Positions 57,017 through 64,000 of a stretch of 64,000 nt of DNA are shown piece after piece; the first letter of the stretch is position 1, and each line of letters opens with the position of its first letter. Position numbers and translations under genes: made by a program. The notes below the pieces were generated by a model. It did not search any database. It worked only from the letters and a program-made list of their open reading frames with translations, and was not told the DNA's origin. Origin of the DNA: Ferrovum sp. (GTDB lineage: Bacteria > Pseudomonadota > Gammaproteobacteria > Burkholderiales > Ferrovaceae); NCBI GenBank assembly GCA_019456405.1, contig WJXM01000005.1, positions 1 to 64,000 on the forward strand. Reading direction: 5' to 3'.

Positions 57017-58108
57017 TCAAGCAGCCCCCAAATGAGGCACCAGCCCTGCCGTCTGCGGCGCGCCGGCTCGCGTAAAGTCCAGCATTCGCTCGATGGGTAA
57101 ACGGGCGCGTTCGATGAGGTCTGGATCGATGGTGATTTCGGGTGTCCCTGTAGACAGGATGGTGCGCAGATTCTCCAATCCATTCATGGCCATCCAGGGG
57201 CAATGGGCACAACTTTTGCAGGTAGCTCCCGCACCGGCGGTCGGAGCTTCGATAAAAGTTTTATCTGGATAGGTCTGACGTAATTTATGGAACATGCCGT
57301 TGTCCGTTGCCACGATGAATGTCTCAATCATCGGAGTGCCTGCGGCTTCCAGAATGCCGCGCGTGGAACCGATATAGTCCGCCAAGGCCAAAACTGCCCG
57401 GGGTGATTCGGGATGAACCAGTACCTTGGCGAGAGGTATTTTATTTTTCAAGTCGGCCAGTTCACTGGCCTTGAACTCGTCGTGGACGATGCAGGAGCCT
57501 TGCCAGGAAAGCAGATCCGCGCCCGTTTCCTGAGCTACATAATCTCCCAGATGACGATCCGGCGCCCACAGAATTTTTTGTCCCTGTTCGTGCAGGTGAC
57601 GGACCACGGAGACCGCACAGCCTGAGGTCACTACCCAATCGGCACGCGCCTTGACTGCGGCACTGGTATTGGAATAGACCACCACGGTGCGGTCGGGATG
57701 GGCATCGCAAAATGCACTGAAGGCATCGCCGGGACAACCCAGATCAAGAGAGCATTCTGCTTCACGCTCGGGCATCAACACGGTTTTTTCGGGGGACAGG
57801 ATCTTGGCCGTTTCTCCCATGAAACGTACCCCGGCCACCACCAGGGTCGTTGCTGAGTGCTGCTTGCCAAACCGGGCCATCTCGAGAGAATCGGCCACCA
57901 GGCCACCGGTCCTTTCGGCCAGATCCTGCAGATCGGGATGAACATAGTAATGGGCCACCAATATGGCATTCCGCTGTGCCAGAAGCCCTTCCATTTCTGC
58001 CAGCAAAACCCGCCGCCGTTCCTGGGATGGCTCATCCGAGACACGAGCCCAAGCCGTGGCAAGCCCCTGCGGGTTTTCATAATCTATTTGAATATTACAG
58101 GTTGACAT
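57017..58108 (-). CDS. nadA: Quinolinate synthase
   Basis: A 363-aa [4Fe-4S] enzyme condensing iminoaspartate with dihydroxyacetone phosphate. Conserved cysteines appear in [16 protein letters not shown] and [10 protein letters not shown]; catalytic motifs [14 protein letters not shown] and FMGETAKIL are present. The long N-terminus is the usual proteobacterial form. It overlaps nadC by 14 bp on the same strand. Confidence 0.95.
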   Translation of the reverse strand: MSTCNIQIDYENPQGLATAWARVSDEPSQERRRVLLAEMEGLLAQRNAILVAHYYVHPDLQDLAERTGGLVADSLEMARFGKQHSATTLVVAGVRFMGETAKILSPEKTVLMPEREAECSLDLGCPGDAFSAFCDAHPDRTVVVYSNTSAAVKARADWVVTSGCAVSVVRHLHEQGQKILWAPDRHLGDYVAQETGADLLSWQGSCIVHDEFKASELADLKNKIPLAKVLVHPESPRAVLALADYIGSTRGILEAAGTPMIETFIVATDNGMFHKLRQTYPDKTFIEAPTAGAGATCKSCAHCPWMAMNGLENLRTILSTGTPEITIDPDLIERARLPIERMLDFTRAGAPQTAGLVPHLGAA

Positions 58109-58967
58109 CCTTGAACCTCATGGAAAAATCAATGGATTTGATGTCCTTGGTCAAACTTCCGATGGAAATTCGATCCACCCCCAGTTCCGCAATCTGGCGC
58201 ACCGATTCCAAGTTCACTCCTCCGGATACCTCGACTCGCGCCCGCCCGGCAACCTGCATCACTGCCTGCCGTTGCATCTCGAGGGACATGTTATCCAGCA
58301 TGACCATGTTCGCTCCGGCAATGAGCGCTTCCTCCAATTGCTCAAGAGTTTCCACCTCGACCTGAATGAACTTGTAGGTCCCCTTGATGTTCTGGGCCAA
58401 GGTGATCGCCTGGGTGATGGAACCCGTGGCAGCAATATGATTTTCCTTGATCAGAATGGCATCGTAAAGTCCCATACGATGATTGGTGCCCCCTCCAATC
58501 CGCACGGCGTACTTTTCTGCCAGACGTAGCCCAGGAATGGTTTTTCGGGTATCGACGATCACCGCCCGAGTGCCTGCCACGGCACGCACGAACTGGCGGG
58601 TTTGAGTAGCAACGCCCGACAGAGTTTGCAGAAAATTCAGGGCAGCTCGTTCACCAGTCAGCAACGCTCGTGCCGGACCTTTCAGTGTAGCCACCTCCTG
58701 ACCGGGCAATACTTCCGCGCCTTCGGCGGCCTTCCAATCCACCTGCAACCGGGAGTCCAATTGCCGAAAGACTTCATTCACCCAGGGTTGTCCGCACAGA
58801 ACTGCACTTTCTCGAACCAGAATCAATGCTTCAGAAACTACGGGTTCAGGAATCAGAAATGCAGTCAGATCCCCTGCGCCTACGTCTTCAGCCAGAGTTC
58901 TTTGTACCTGTTTTTCGAGGTGCAAGCGTTGCGCCGTACTCTCCTGCTGCGTTTGATGAGGTTCCAT
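58095..58967 (-). CDS. nadC: Nicotinate-nucleotide pyrophosphorylase
   Basis: A 290-aa quinolinate phosphoribosyltransferase making nicotinate mononucleotide. [20 protein letters not shown] and [19 protein letters not shown] form the active site. ATG 58967 is chosen over an open frame to 59051, because it gives the family length and a purine-rich site (GGAAGAAAG) precedes it. It forms an operon with nadA and diverges from panD. Confidence 0.93.
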   Translation of the reverse strand: MEPHQTQQESTAQRLHLEKQVQRTLAEDVGAGDLTAFLIPEPVVSEALILVRESAVLCGQPWVNEVFRQLDSRLQVDWKAAEGAEVLPGQEVATLKGPARALLTGERAALNFLQTLSGVATQTRQFVRAVAGTRAVIVDTRKTIPGLRLAEKYAVRIGGGTNHRMGLYDAILIKENHIAATGSITQAITLAQNIKGTYKFIQVEVETLEQLEEALIAGANMVMLDNMSLEMQRQAVMQVAGRARVEVSGGVNLESVRQIAELGVDRISIGSLTKDIKSIDFSMRFKDVNL

Positions 58968-59123
58968 CCATGCTCTTTCTTCCACCTCGCCTCCCGGATC
59001 AAATGTACCGTGAAAAACTTCCATTGTCCCAAGGACTGGAGGGGCTTGCAATATGAATTCAGAGAATTAGAGTAAAATGCAACTTTTATTGACTTGGAAA
59101 AGCCCGTCTGCTTGCTATTGCCT

Positions 59124-59504
59124 ATGTACCAAACCATGCTTAAGGCCAAACTGCACCGAGTCACGGTGACCCAATCAGAACTGGGTTATGAGGGGTCCTG
59201 CGCCATCGACGAAACTTTGCTGGAAACGGCAGACATTCATGAATATCAGCAGATCGATATCTACAACGTAAATAATGGAGAGCGCTTCACAACCTACGCC
59301 ATCCGGGGTGCGCGCGACACCGGCATGATTTCCGTCAATGGCGCTGCTGCCCGCAAGGCACAAGTGGGAGACCTGCTGATCATCGCCACCTATGCCAGTT
59401 ACGCTCTGGAGGAATTAAAAAATTTCTCGCCACGCCTGGTCTATGTGGACGAACACAACCAAGTCAAGCGCCTGGAACACGAGATCCCTCCACAAAACGC
59501 CTGA
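59124..59504 (+). CDS. panD: Aspartate 1-decarboxylase
   Basis: A 126-aa pyruvoyl enzyme making beta-alanine for pantothenate and CoA. Self-cleavage occurs at G24-S25 (YEGSCAIDE), creating the pyruvoyl group on Ser25. [15 protein letters not shown] matches the family start, so ATG 59124 is used although no strong ribosome site is seen; ATG 59136 is possible. It converges on etfA. Confidence 0.95.
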   Translation: MYQTMLKAKLHRVTVTQSELGYEGSCAIDETLLETADIHEYQQIDIYNVNNGERFTTYAIRGARDTGMISVNGAAARKAQVGDLLIIATYASYALEELKNFSPRLVYVDEHNQVKRLEHEIPPQNA

Positions 59505-59517
59505 ATCCAGAGAGTGC

Positions 59518-60471
59518 TTATTTCCGGAGTGCTGCAGTCAATTCAGGGACCAGTACGTTCAGATCCCCCACCAATCCATAATCCGCCACTGCAAAGATGG
59601 GAGCATCCGGGTCCTTGTTGATGGCCACGATGACCCGGGAAGTCTGCATGCCCGCCAGATGCTGGATGGCTCCCGAAATACCGATCGCAATATACAGATC
59701 CGGGGCGACCACCTTGCCTGTCTGACCTACCTGGACATCATTGGAGGCATACCCCAGATCTACGGCGGCTCGGGAAGCCCCGAGCGCAGCGTTCAACTCG
59801 TCCGCCAAAGGCCCTAGCAAAGCCTCATAATGTTCGGCGCTTCCCAGCCCGCGTCCACCGGACACCACGACTCGGGCATTCTCCAGGGAAGGACGACCTT
59901 CCTGCACATGCGCGTGCACGGCAATCCGGGTTGACTGCAACAGCGCTGCGGGACAAGGCAAATTTTCCACCATCACTGGATCCGTCCTCTCTCCTTCCAT
60001 CCCCGGAAAAGCCGTGGTGCGCACCGTCATCAATTTGAGGGGTTCGGGGCAGCATACCGTTGCCCAGATACTCCCGGCGTAAATCGGTCGAATAAAGGTA
60101 TCAGAGGATTCCACGCCCACGATATCGCTAACCATGGCCACATCTTCCAGCGCAGCCAAGCGCGGCATCCAGTTTTTGCCGATGGTCGTCGCGGCGGTCA
60201 GGATGTGCGTGTATTGACGGGCCAGGGGCTGCACCAAGGCGCAGAGCATTTCCGCCAGTCCGTCTGCAAGGGTCGGTCCCGAGCCATTCAGAACCTGACG
60301 AATACCCGGCAAATATTGAGCCTCTGCCAAAGCAGAAGTCGTATCGCCACCCCAGACCAGCACATCGATGTCTCCTTTCAAGGAGTTGGCCGCCGTGAGC
60401 AGGGAACGAATGGAGGATTTCAAATGACCGTCAGGGCTCAATTCAGCGACCAGTAAAATTCTGTTTTCCAT
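59518..60471 (-). CDS. etfA: Electron transfer flavoprotein alpha subunit
   Basis: A 317-aa FAD-binding ETF subunit. The C-terminal flavin site shows [43 protein letters not shown] and [19 protein letters not shown]. It accepts electrons from acyl-CoA dehydrogenases and passes them to the quinone pool via ETF-QO. It follows etfB by 3 nt, as in most bacteria, in a beta-oxidation operon. Confidence 0.95.
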   Translation of the reverse strand: MENRILLVAELSPDGHLKSSIRSLLTAANSLKGDIDVLVWGGDTTSALAEAQYLPGIRQVLNGSGPTLADGLAEMLCALVQPLARQYTHILTAATTIGKNWMPRLAALEDVAMVSDIVGVESSDTFIRPIYAGSIWATVCCPEPLKLMTVRTTAFPGMEGERTDPVMVENLPCPAALLQSTRIAVHAHVQEGRPSLENARVVVSGGRGLGSAEHYEALLGPLADELNAALGASRAAVDLGYASNDVQVGQTGKVVAPDLYIAIGISGAIQHLAGMQTSRVIVAINKDPDAPIFAVADYGLVGDLNVLVPELTAALRK

Positions 60472-60474
60472 CGT

Positions 60475-61224
60475 TCAAATCACCTTGGCTTCATTTTGCA
60501 GACGCGCCAGCAACGTGGCGATGGAGTCCACCTTGACGCCAGCCGGACGTTGTGGCGGTTCCTGAACACGCAGAGTTTTCAGGCGGGGCTCGACCGTTAC
60601 TCCCAATTCTTCGGGAGTCAGGGTTTCGATCGGTTTTTTGCGGGCCTTCATGATATTGGGCAACGTGGCATAGCGCGGTTCATTCAGACGCAAATCTGTC
60701 GTAATCACGGCGGGCAGGATCAGGCGCAGGGTTTCGGTTCCCCCGTCGGTTTCTCGCACCACGTCTACCCATCCCTCCCCTACCTGTATTTCAGCGGCAT
60801 TGGTGGCCTGCCCCCAACTCAACAGGGCAGCCAACATTTGTCCAGTCTGGTTTGCATCATCATCGATGGCCTGTTTACCACAGATCACCAGGGTCGGTAG
60901 TTCACGCAGGACCACTGCACGCAGTAATTTGGCCACGGACAAAGGTTGCAATTCCTCACTCGAAGACACCCAGAGCGCTCGGTCAGCCCCCAGAGCAAGA
61001 GCCGTACGCAACCCTTCCTGAACCATCGCATCGCCACAGGAAAGAGCGACCACTTCTGTGGCCTGCCCCGCTTCCTTTAGGCGAATCGCCGCTTCCAGGG
61101 CAATCTCGTCGAAGGGATTGAGGGACATCTTGAGCCCGGCCAACTCCACACCACTGCCATCTGCCTTGGCCCTAGCCTTGATGTTGTAGTCTAAAACGCG
61201 CTTCACAGGGACCAGTATTTTCAT
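60475..61224 (-). CDS. etfB: Electron transfer flavoprotein beta subunit
   Basis: A 249-aa ETF subunit starting MKILVPVKRVLDYNIKARA. AMP-binding and recognition-loop segments (CGKQAIDDDANQTGQ, LRLNEPRYATLPNIMKARKKP) are intact. ATG 61224 has AAGGA 7-8 nt upstream; the longer frame to 61305 overlaps fadA and is not used. Partner of etfA. Confidence 0.95.
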   Translation of the reverse strand: MKILVPVKRVLDYNIKARAKADGSGVELAGLKMSLNPFDEIALEAAIRLKEAGQATEVVALSCGDAMVQEGLRTALALGADRALWVSSSEELQPLSVAKLLRAVVLRELPTLVICGKQAIDDDANQTGQMLAALLSWGQATNAAEIQVGEGWVDVVRETDGGTETLRLILPAVITTDLRLNEPRYATLPNIMKARKKPIETLTPEELGVTVEPRLKTLRVQEPPQRPAGVKVDSIATLLARLQNEAKVI

Positions 61225-61258
61225 AGGGTTTCCTTGTATAGGACAGGGCGGGATTCTA

Positions 61259-62443
61259 TCATATTCGTTCGAATAGTCCGGCAATTCCCTGCCCCATGCC
61301 CACACACAGGGTCACCATGCCGTAATGCCCGTTCGTGCGACGCAAACCATGAATCAACGTAGCCGTGCGAATGGCGCCACTCGCTCCCAGGGGATGACCC
61401 AGCGCGATCGCACCTCCGAGAGGGTTGAGTCGAACCGGGTCGAAGGCCAGATTCTTCTGGACTGCCAATACCTGTGCCGCAAAAGCTTCGTTGAGTTCGA
61501 TCCAGTCCAGTTGAGCAAGACTGACCCCATGCTGTGACAAGAGAGGTGGAACGGCCTTGACCGGGCCAATCCCCATGATCTCCGGCGGCACGCCTTTGAC
61601 AGAAAAGCCCATGACCCTTGCCAAAGGGGTCAAACCATGGCGGTGTACCGCATCCTCGCTGGCCAGAATGAGGGCGGCGGCTCCGTCAGAGATCTGACTG
61701 CTGTTGCCGGCCGTAACACTCCCCTTGACGTGAAAGGCTGGTTTGAGCCGAGACAGAACCTCCAGGCTGGTATCGGCACGAGGTCCCTCGTCGTGGTGCC
61801 ATGCTTTCTCCTGTGGAGTCGTCAGCCCTGTGCTCAGATCCAAAGAGTGCTGAAGTACCATGACAGGGGTGATTTCTGCCTCAAAAAACCCCTGGCGCCG
61901 TGCTTCCAGCGCACGTCGGTGCGATTCCAGAGCCACCGTATCCTGCTCCAGACGACTGATATTCCACTGATGAGCCAGATTTTCTGCGGTCGCCCCCATT
62001 CCCCAAGCCAGTGGCGTGTGAAAAGGCGTTTCAAAAATCAGGGGGCTGGGCGCAGGATGCCGGCCCATCATGGGGATGCGACTCATGGATTCCACACCGC
62101 CGGCAACCATGAGGTCTGCGCTGCCCAACTGGATGCGTTCTGCCGCCATCTGGATGGCTGACAATCCGGAGGCACAGAACCGATTGACCGTCATCGCTCC
62201 TGCAGAGAGAGGTAATCCCGCCAGAAGAGCTGCGCTACGCGCAATGTTGAGCCCCTGTTCTCCTTCCGGCATGGCACACCCGATCACCACATCTTCAATC
62301 GCTTCCGGATCCAGCATGGGGACCTGCGCCAATGCACCGCGCAAGGCCGTAATGAGCAGGGTATCTGCCCGTACCTGAGCAAACTGCCCGCGCCCCTTCC
62401 CCACAGGAGTACGGGTGGCCGCCACGATATACGCTGTTTTCAT
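61259..62443 (-). CDS. fadA: Acetyl-CoA acyltransferase (thiolase)
   Basis: A 394-aa thiolase closing the beta-oxidation cycle. Nucleophilic Cys90 in NRFCASGLSA, the ELNEAFAAQ motif, His in GGAIALGHPLGASG and the second Cys in TLCVGMGQG are all present. ATG 62443 is preceded by GGAG about 9 nt upstream; the open frame to 62749 lies in the fadB-like gene. It could also run as a biosynthetic thiolase, but context favours degradation. Confidence 0.95.
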   Translation of the reverse strand: MKTAYIVAATRTPVGKGRGQFAQVRADTLLITALRGALAQVPMLDPEAIEDVVIGCAMPEGEQGLNIARSAALLAGLPLSAGAMTVNRFCASGLSAIQMAAERIQLGSADLMVAGGVESMSRIPMMGRHPAPSPLIFETPFHTPLAWGMGATAENLAHQWNISRLEQDTVALESHRRALEARRQGFFEAEITPVMVLQHSLDLSTGLTTPQEKAWHHDEGPRADTSLEVLSRLKPAFHVKGSVTAGNSSQISDGAAALILASEDAVHRHGLTPLARVMGFSVKGVPPEIMGIGPVKAVPPLLSQHGVSLAQLDWIELNEAFAAQVLAVQKNLAFDPVRLNPLGGAIALGHPLGASGAIRTATLIHGLRRTNGHYGMVTLCVGMGQGIAGLFERI

Positions 62444-62456
62444 ATCACTCTCCTGA

Positions 62457-64000
62457 CTAATTACGCACAGCCTTGCCGGTTTCCAGGAAAGACTGAATGC
62501 GTTCCCGACTTTTTTGGGTGGCCAGCAAGGGACCGAAATGTGCCCGTTCCAGGCCGAGCAGGTAATCCACGTTGACCAAGGTTCCTGCAGACAATTCTCC
62601 GCCGCAGGCGACTGTAGCCAAAATGCGCCCGATCTCGAAATCATGGGTCGAAATTTGTCCCCCCTGTAGGGCATTGACCAACCCCGCAAGCATTTGGGCT
62701 CGCCCCTCCACTCCACCCACCGGAAAGGCACGGGGCAGAGCAGGCGCATAACCGGACTCAGCCAACGCCAGGGCCTGTGTCAGAGCCACATGGAGCAATT
62801 CCTCACGGTGCGGAACAAGAACATCGCCGTTTTCGAGCCAGCCCCAGGAACGGGCTTCCTGGGCACTTTGACTGACTGTGCAGCGCAGGATACGCGTCAG
62901 ATCCTCCTGTAGGTAATCAGCCACCTGCAAGGGCGATTGGGCGGACAGGGCGCGCAATCCGGCGCGCCGAGCGACTTCCGTCAGACCCCCGGCACCGGGA
63001 AAGATTCCGACATTGACTTCCACCATGCCCAGGTTGGTTTCTGTAAAAGCGACCCGGCGAGTACAGTGCAGCGTGACTTCACACCCACCGCCCAGTGCAT
63101 AACCTTGCAAGGCTGCCACGGTGGGCACTGCACTGTAACGCAAACGCTGAACCACGCGCTGAAACCGTTCCTGAGCCAGCGCCAACCCCGTCAAACCCTG
63201 ACGAGCATAGGTTTCGATGAACCCCTTGAGATCTCCGCCCGCTGAAAAGTGCGGGCCTGGGCTCCACAGGACCAAGGCACGGTAATGGCTTTCGGCTTCG
63301 GTCAGCGCCTGATCCAGCGCTTCCAGGGCAACTTCGCTCAGGAGATTCATCTTGGTATGCAAGGTCAGGATCAATACCTCTTCATCCAGTGTCCAGAGAC
63401 GTGCGGCCTCGGATTCAGTCACCGTCCGCCCCGCGCTGGCTGCAGTGGCTCCCCCCTCGCCCAGCAAGCGCAAGGGAAAGTGCTGACGTTTCAGCCAGGG
63501 TTGGGAGGGACGGGGGCTGAGGGTCGCACGAGCCGCCGACCAGGAGCCCTGCGGCGTATGAACGACCTGACGTTGTGGATCCATGGCCCAATCGGGCAAA
63601 GGGAGATCGATCAGAGTTTTTCCTGCCTGCCGATCTTCCTCGATCCACGCCGCCACCTCTGACCAACCCGACAGTTGCCACTGTTCGAAGGGACCGAGGG
63701 CCCAACCAAACCCCAGACGCAGCGCCATATCCACCTCACGGGCCGAGGGCGCCATGTCCGCCAGGTGAAAGGCGCAGTAGTGAAAGAGATCGCGGTGAAT
63801 GGCCCACAAAAACCGGGCCTGGGGATGGTTACTGGCACGCAGACAGGACAGTCTCTGGGACGGTGAAACTTCCAGACAAGCCTTCACCCCTGCCTCTGCC
63901 TTGGCACCACTGGGCACATAGGAACGGGTCACGGGGTCCAGACGAAGAATCGTCTTGCCTTCCTTGCGGTAAAAACCAGCGCCGGTCTTGGCACCCAGAG
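62457..64000 (-). CDS. 3-hydroxyacyl-CoA dehydrogenase/enoyl-CoA hydratase (C-terminal part)
   Basis: The gene runs off the window's right end: the frame stays open to 64000 (LGAKTGAGFYRKEGK just before the edge). The visible part shows the end of the 3-hydroxyacyl-CoA dehydrogenase helical domain, then an enoyl-CoA hydratase/isomerase domain with HFSAGGDLKGF and the oxyanion/catalytic region GYALGGGCEVTLH. Dehydrogenase before hydratase is the FadN-type order, opposite to FadB. With fadA 13 nt downstream it forms the multienzyme of fatty-acid degradation. Confidence 0.88.
   Translation of the reverse strand, partial: LGAKTGAGFYRKEGKTILRLDPVTRSYVPSGAKAEAGVKACLEVSPSQRLSCLRASNHPQARFLWAIHRDLFHYCAFHLADMAPSAREVDMALRLGFGWALGPFEQWQLSGWSEVAAWIEEDRQAGKTLIDLPLPDWAMDPQRQVVHTPQGSWSAARATLSPRPSQPWLKRQHFPLRLLGEGGATAASAGRTVTESEAARLWTLDEEVLILTLHTKMNLLSEVALEALDQALTEAESHYRALVLWSPGPHFSAGGDLKGFIETYARQGLTGLALAQERFQRVVQRLRYSAVPTVAALQGYALGGGCEVTLHCTRRVAFTETNLGMVEVNVGIFPGAGGLTEVARRAGLRALSAQSPLQVADYLQEDLTRILRCTVSQSAQEARSWGWLENGDVLVPHREELLHVALTQALALAESGYAPALPRAFPVGGVEGRAQMLAGLVNALQGGQISTHDFEIGRILATVACGGELSAGTLVNVDYLLGLERAHFGPLLATQKSRERIQSFLETGKAVRN

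Noticed and set aside
62444..62749. N-terminal extension of fadA to 496 aa
   Set aside because: Overlaps the fadB-like gene; thiolases start at MKTAYIVAATRTP, which has its own ribosome site.

Overview
The window looks like chromosomal DNA of a Gram-negative proteobacterium, most probably a betaproteobacterium. The trxA-rho-rpmE block, a betaproteobacterial-type Fe-superoxide dismutase start, a UvrB whose N-terminus follows the beta/gamma pattern, an RND efflux operon and outer-membrane lipoproteins all fit. The species assignment is inference: some features (FdxA, panD, NdvB-type glucan synthase, DUF883/YqjE/YqjK set) would suit an acidophilic or environmental member such as a Ferrovum-like organism, but no marker here settles it. 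I saw no rRNA, tRNA, CRISPR array, integrase or transposase.

Layout. 1-564: 5'-truncated ABC exporter remnant. 596-10352: mostly leftward housekeeping genes (PBP7-type endopeptidase, HrpA helicase, an ArnT/PMT-like glycosyltransferase, RpmE, Rho, TrxA), then rightward FdxA and a leftward methyltransferase. 10353-21236: a rightward accessory block with a decayed signal-peptide ORF, a giant NdvB-type cyclic beta-glucan synthase (2899 aa) and four small membrane/stress genes. Among these a ~300-bp tandem duplication has produced a chimeric pseudogene. 21283-23841: a small CxxCxGxG ORF, a hypothetical protein, an FAA-hydrolase, a cytochrome c and a rhodanese. 23981-28435: a tightly coupled three-gene envelope operon (polysaccharide deacetylase, DUF4015 glycosidase-like protein, serine hydrolase-NamZ fusion). 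28432-32473: SodB, aromatic/aspartate aminotransferase, UvrB. 32470-45686: one long leftward run of seven genes: an orphan MlaF-like ATPase, periplasmic adaptor, two RND pumps, outer-membrane factor, glutamine-dependent NAD synthetase and a FAD-linked oxidase. 45843-54553: SNF2 helicase, EttA, a glycine-zipper lipoprotein with a textbook terminator, and rmlBA. 54554-64000: an atypical response regulator without the phospho-acceptor Asp, the de novo NAD genes nadB/nadA/nadC, panD, and a leftward beta-oxidation operon (fadB-like, fadA, etfB, etfA).

Themes. De novo NAD synthesis is nearly complete (nadB, nadA, nadC and nadE in one window). Envelope biology dominates the accessory part: periplasmic glucan, wall turnover, dTDP-sugar, efflux and lipid-asymmetry ATPase. 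The less ordinary observations are the duplication-born chimera, the missing standard start of the giant glucan synthase, the Asn-for-Asp response regulator, the H-loop Tyr in the MlaF-like ATPase, and long poly-C tracts inside the first efflux gene and nadB.
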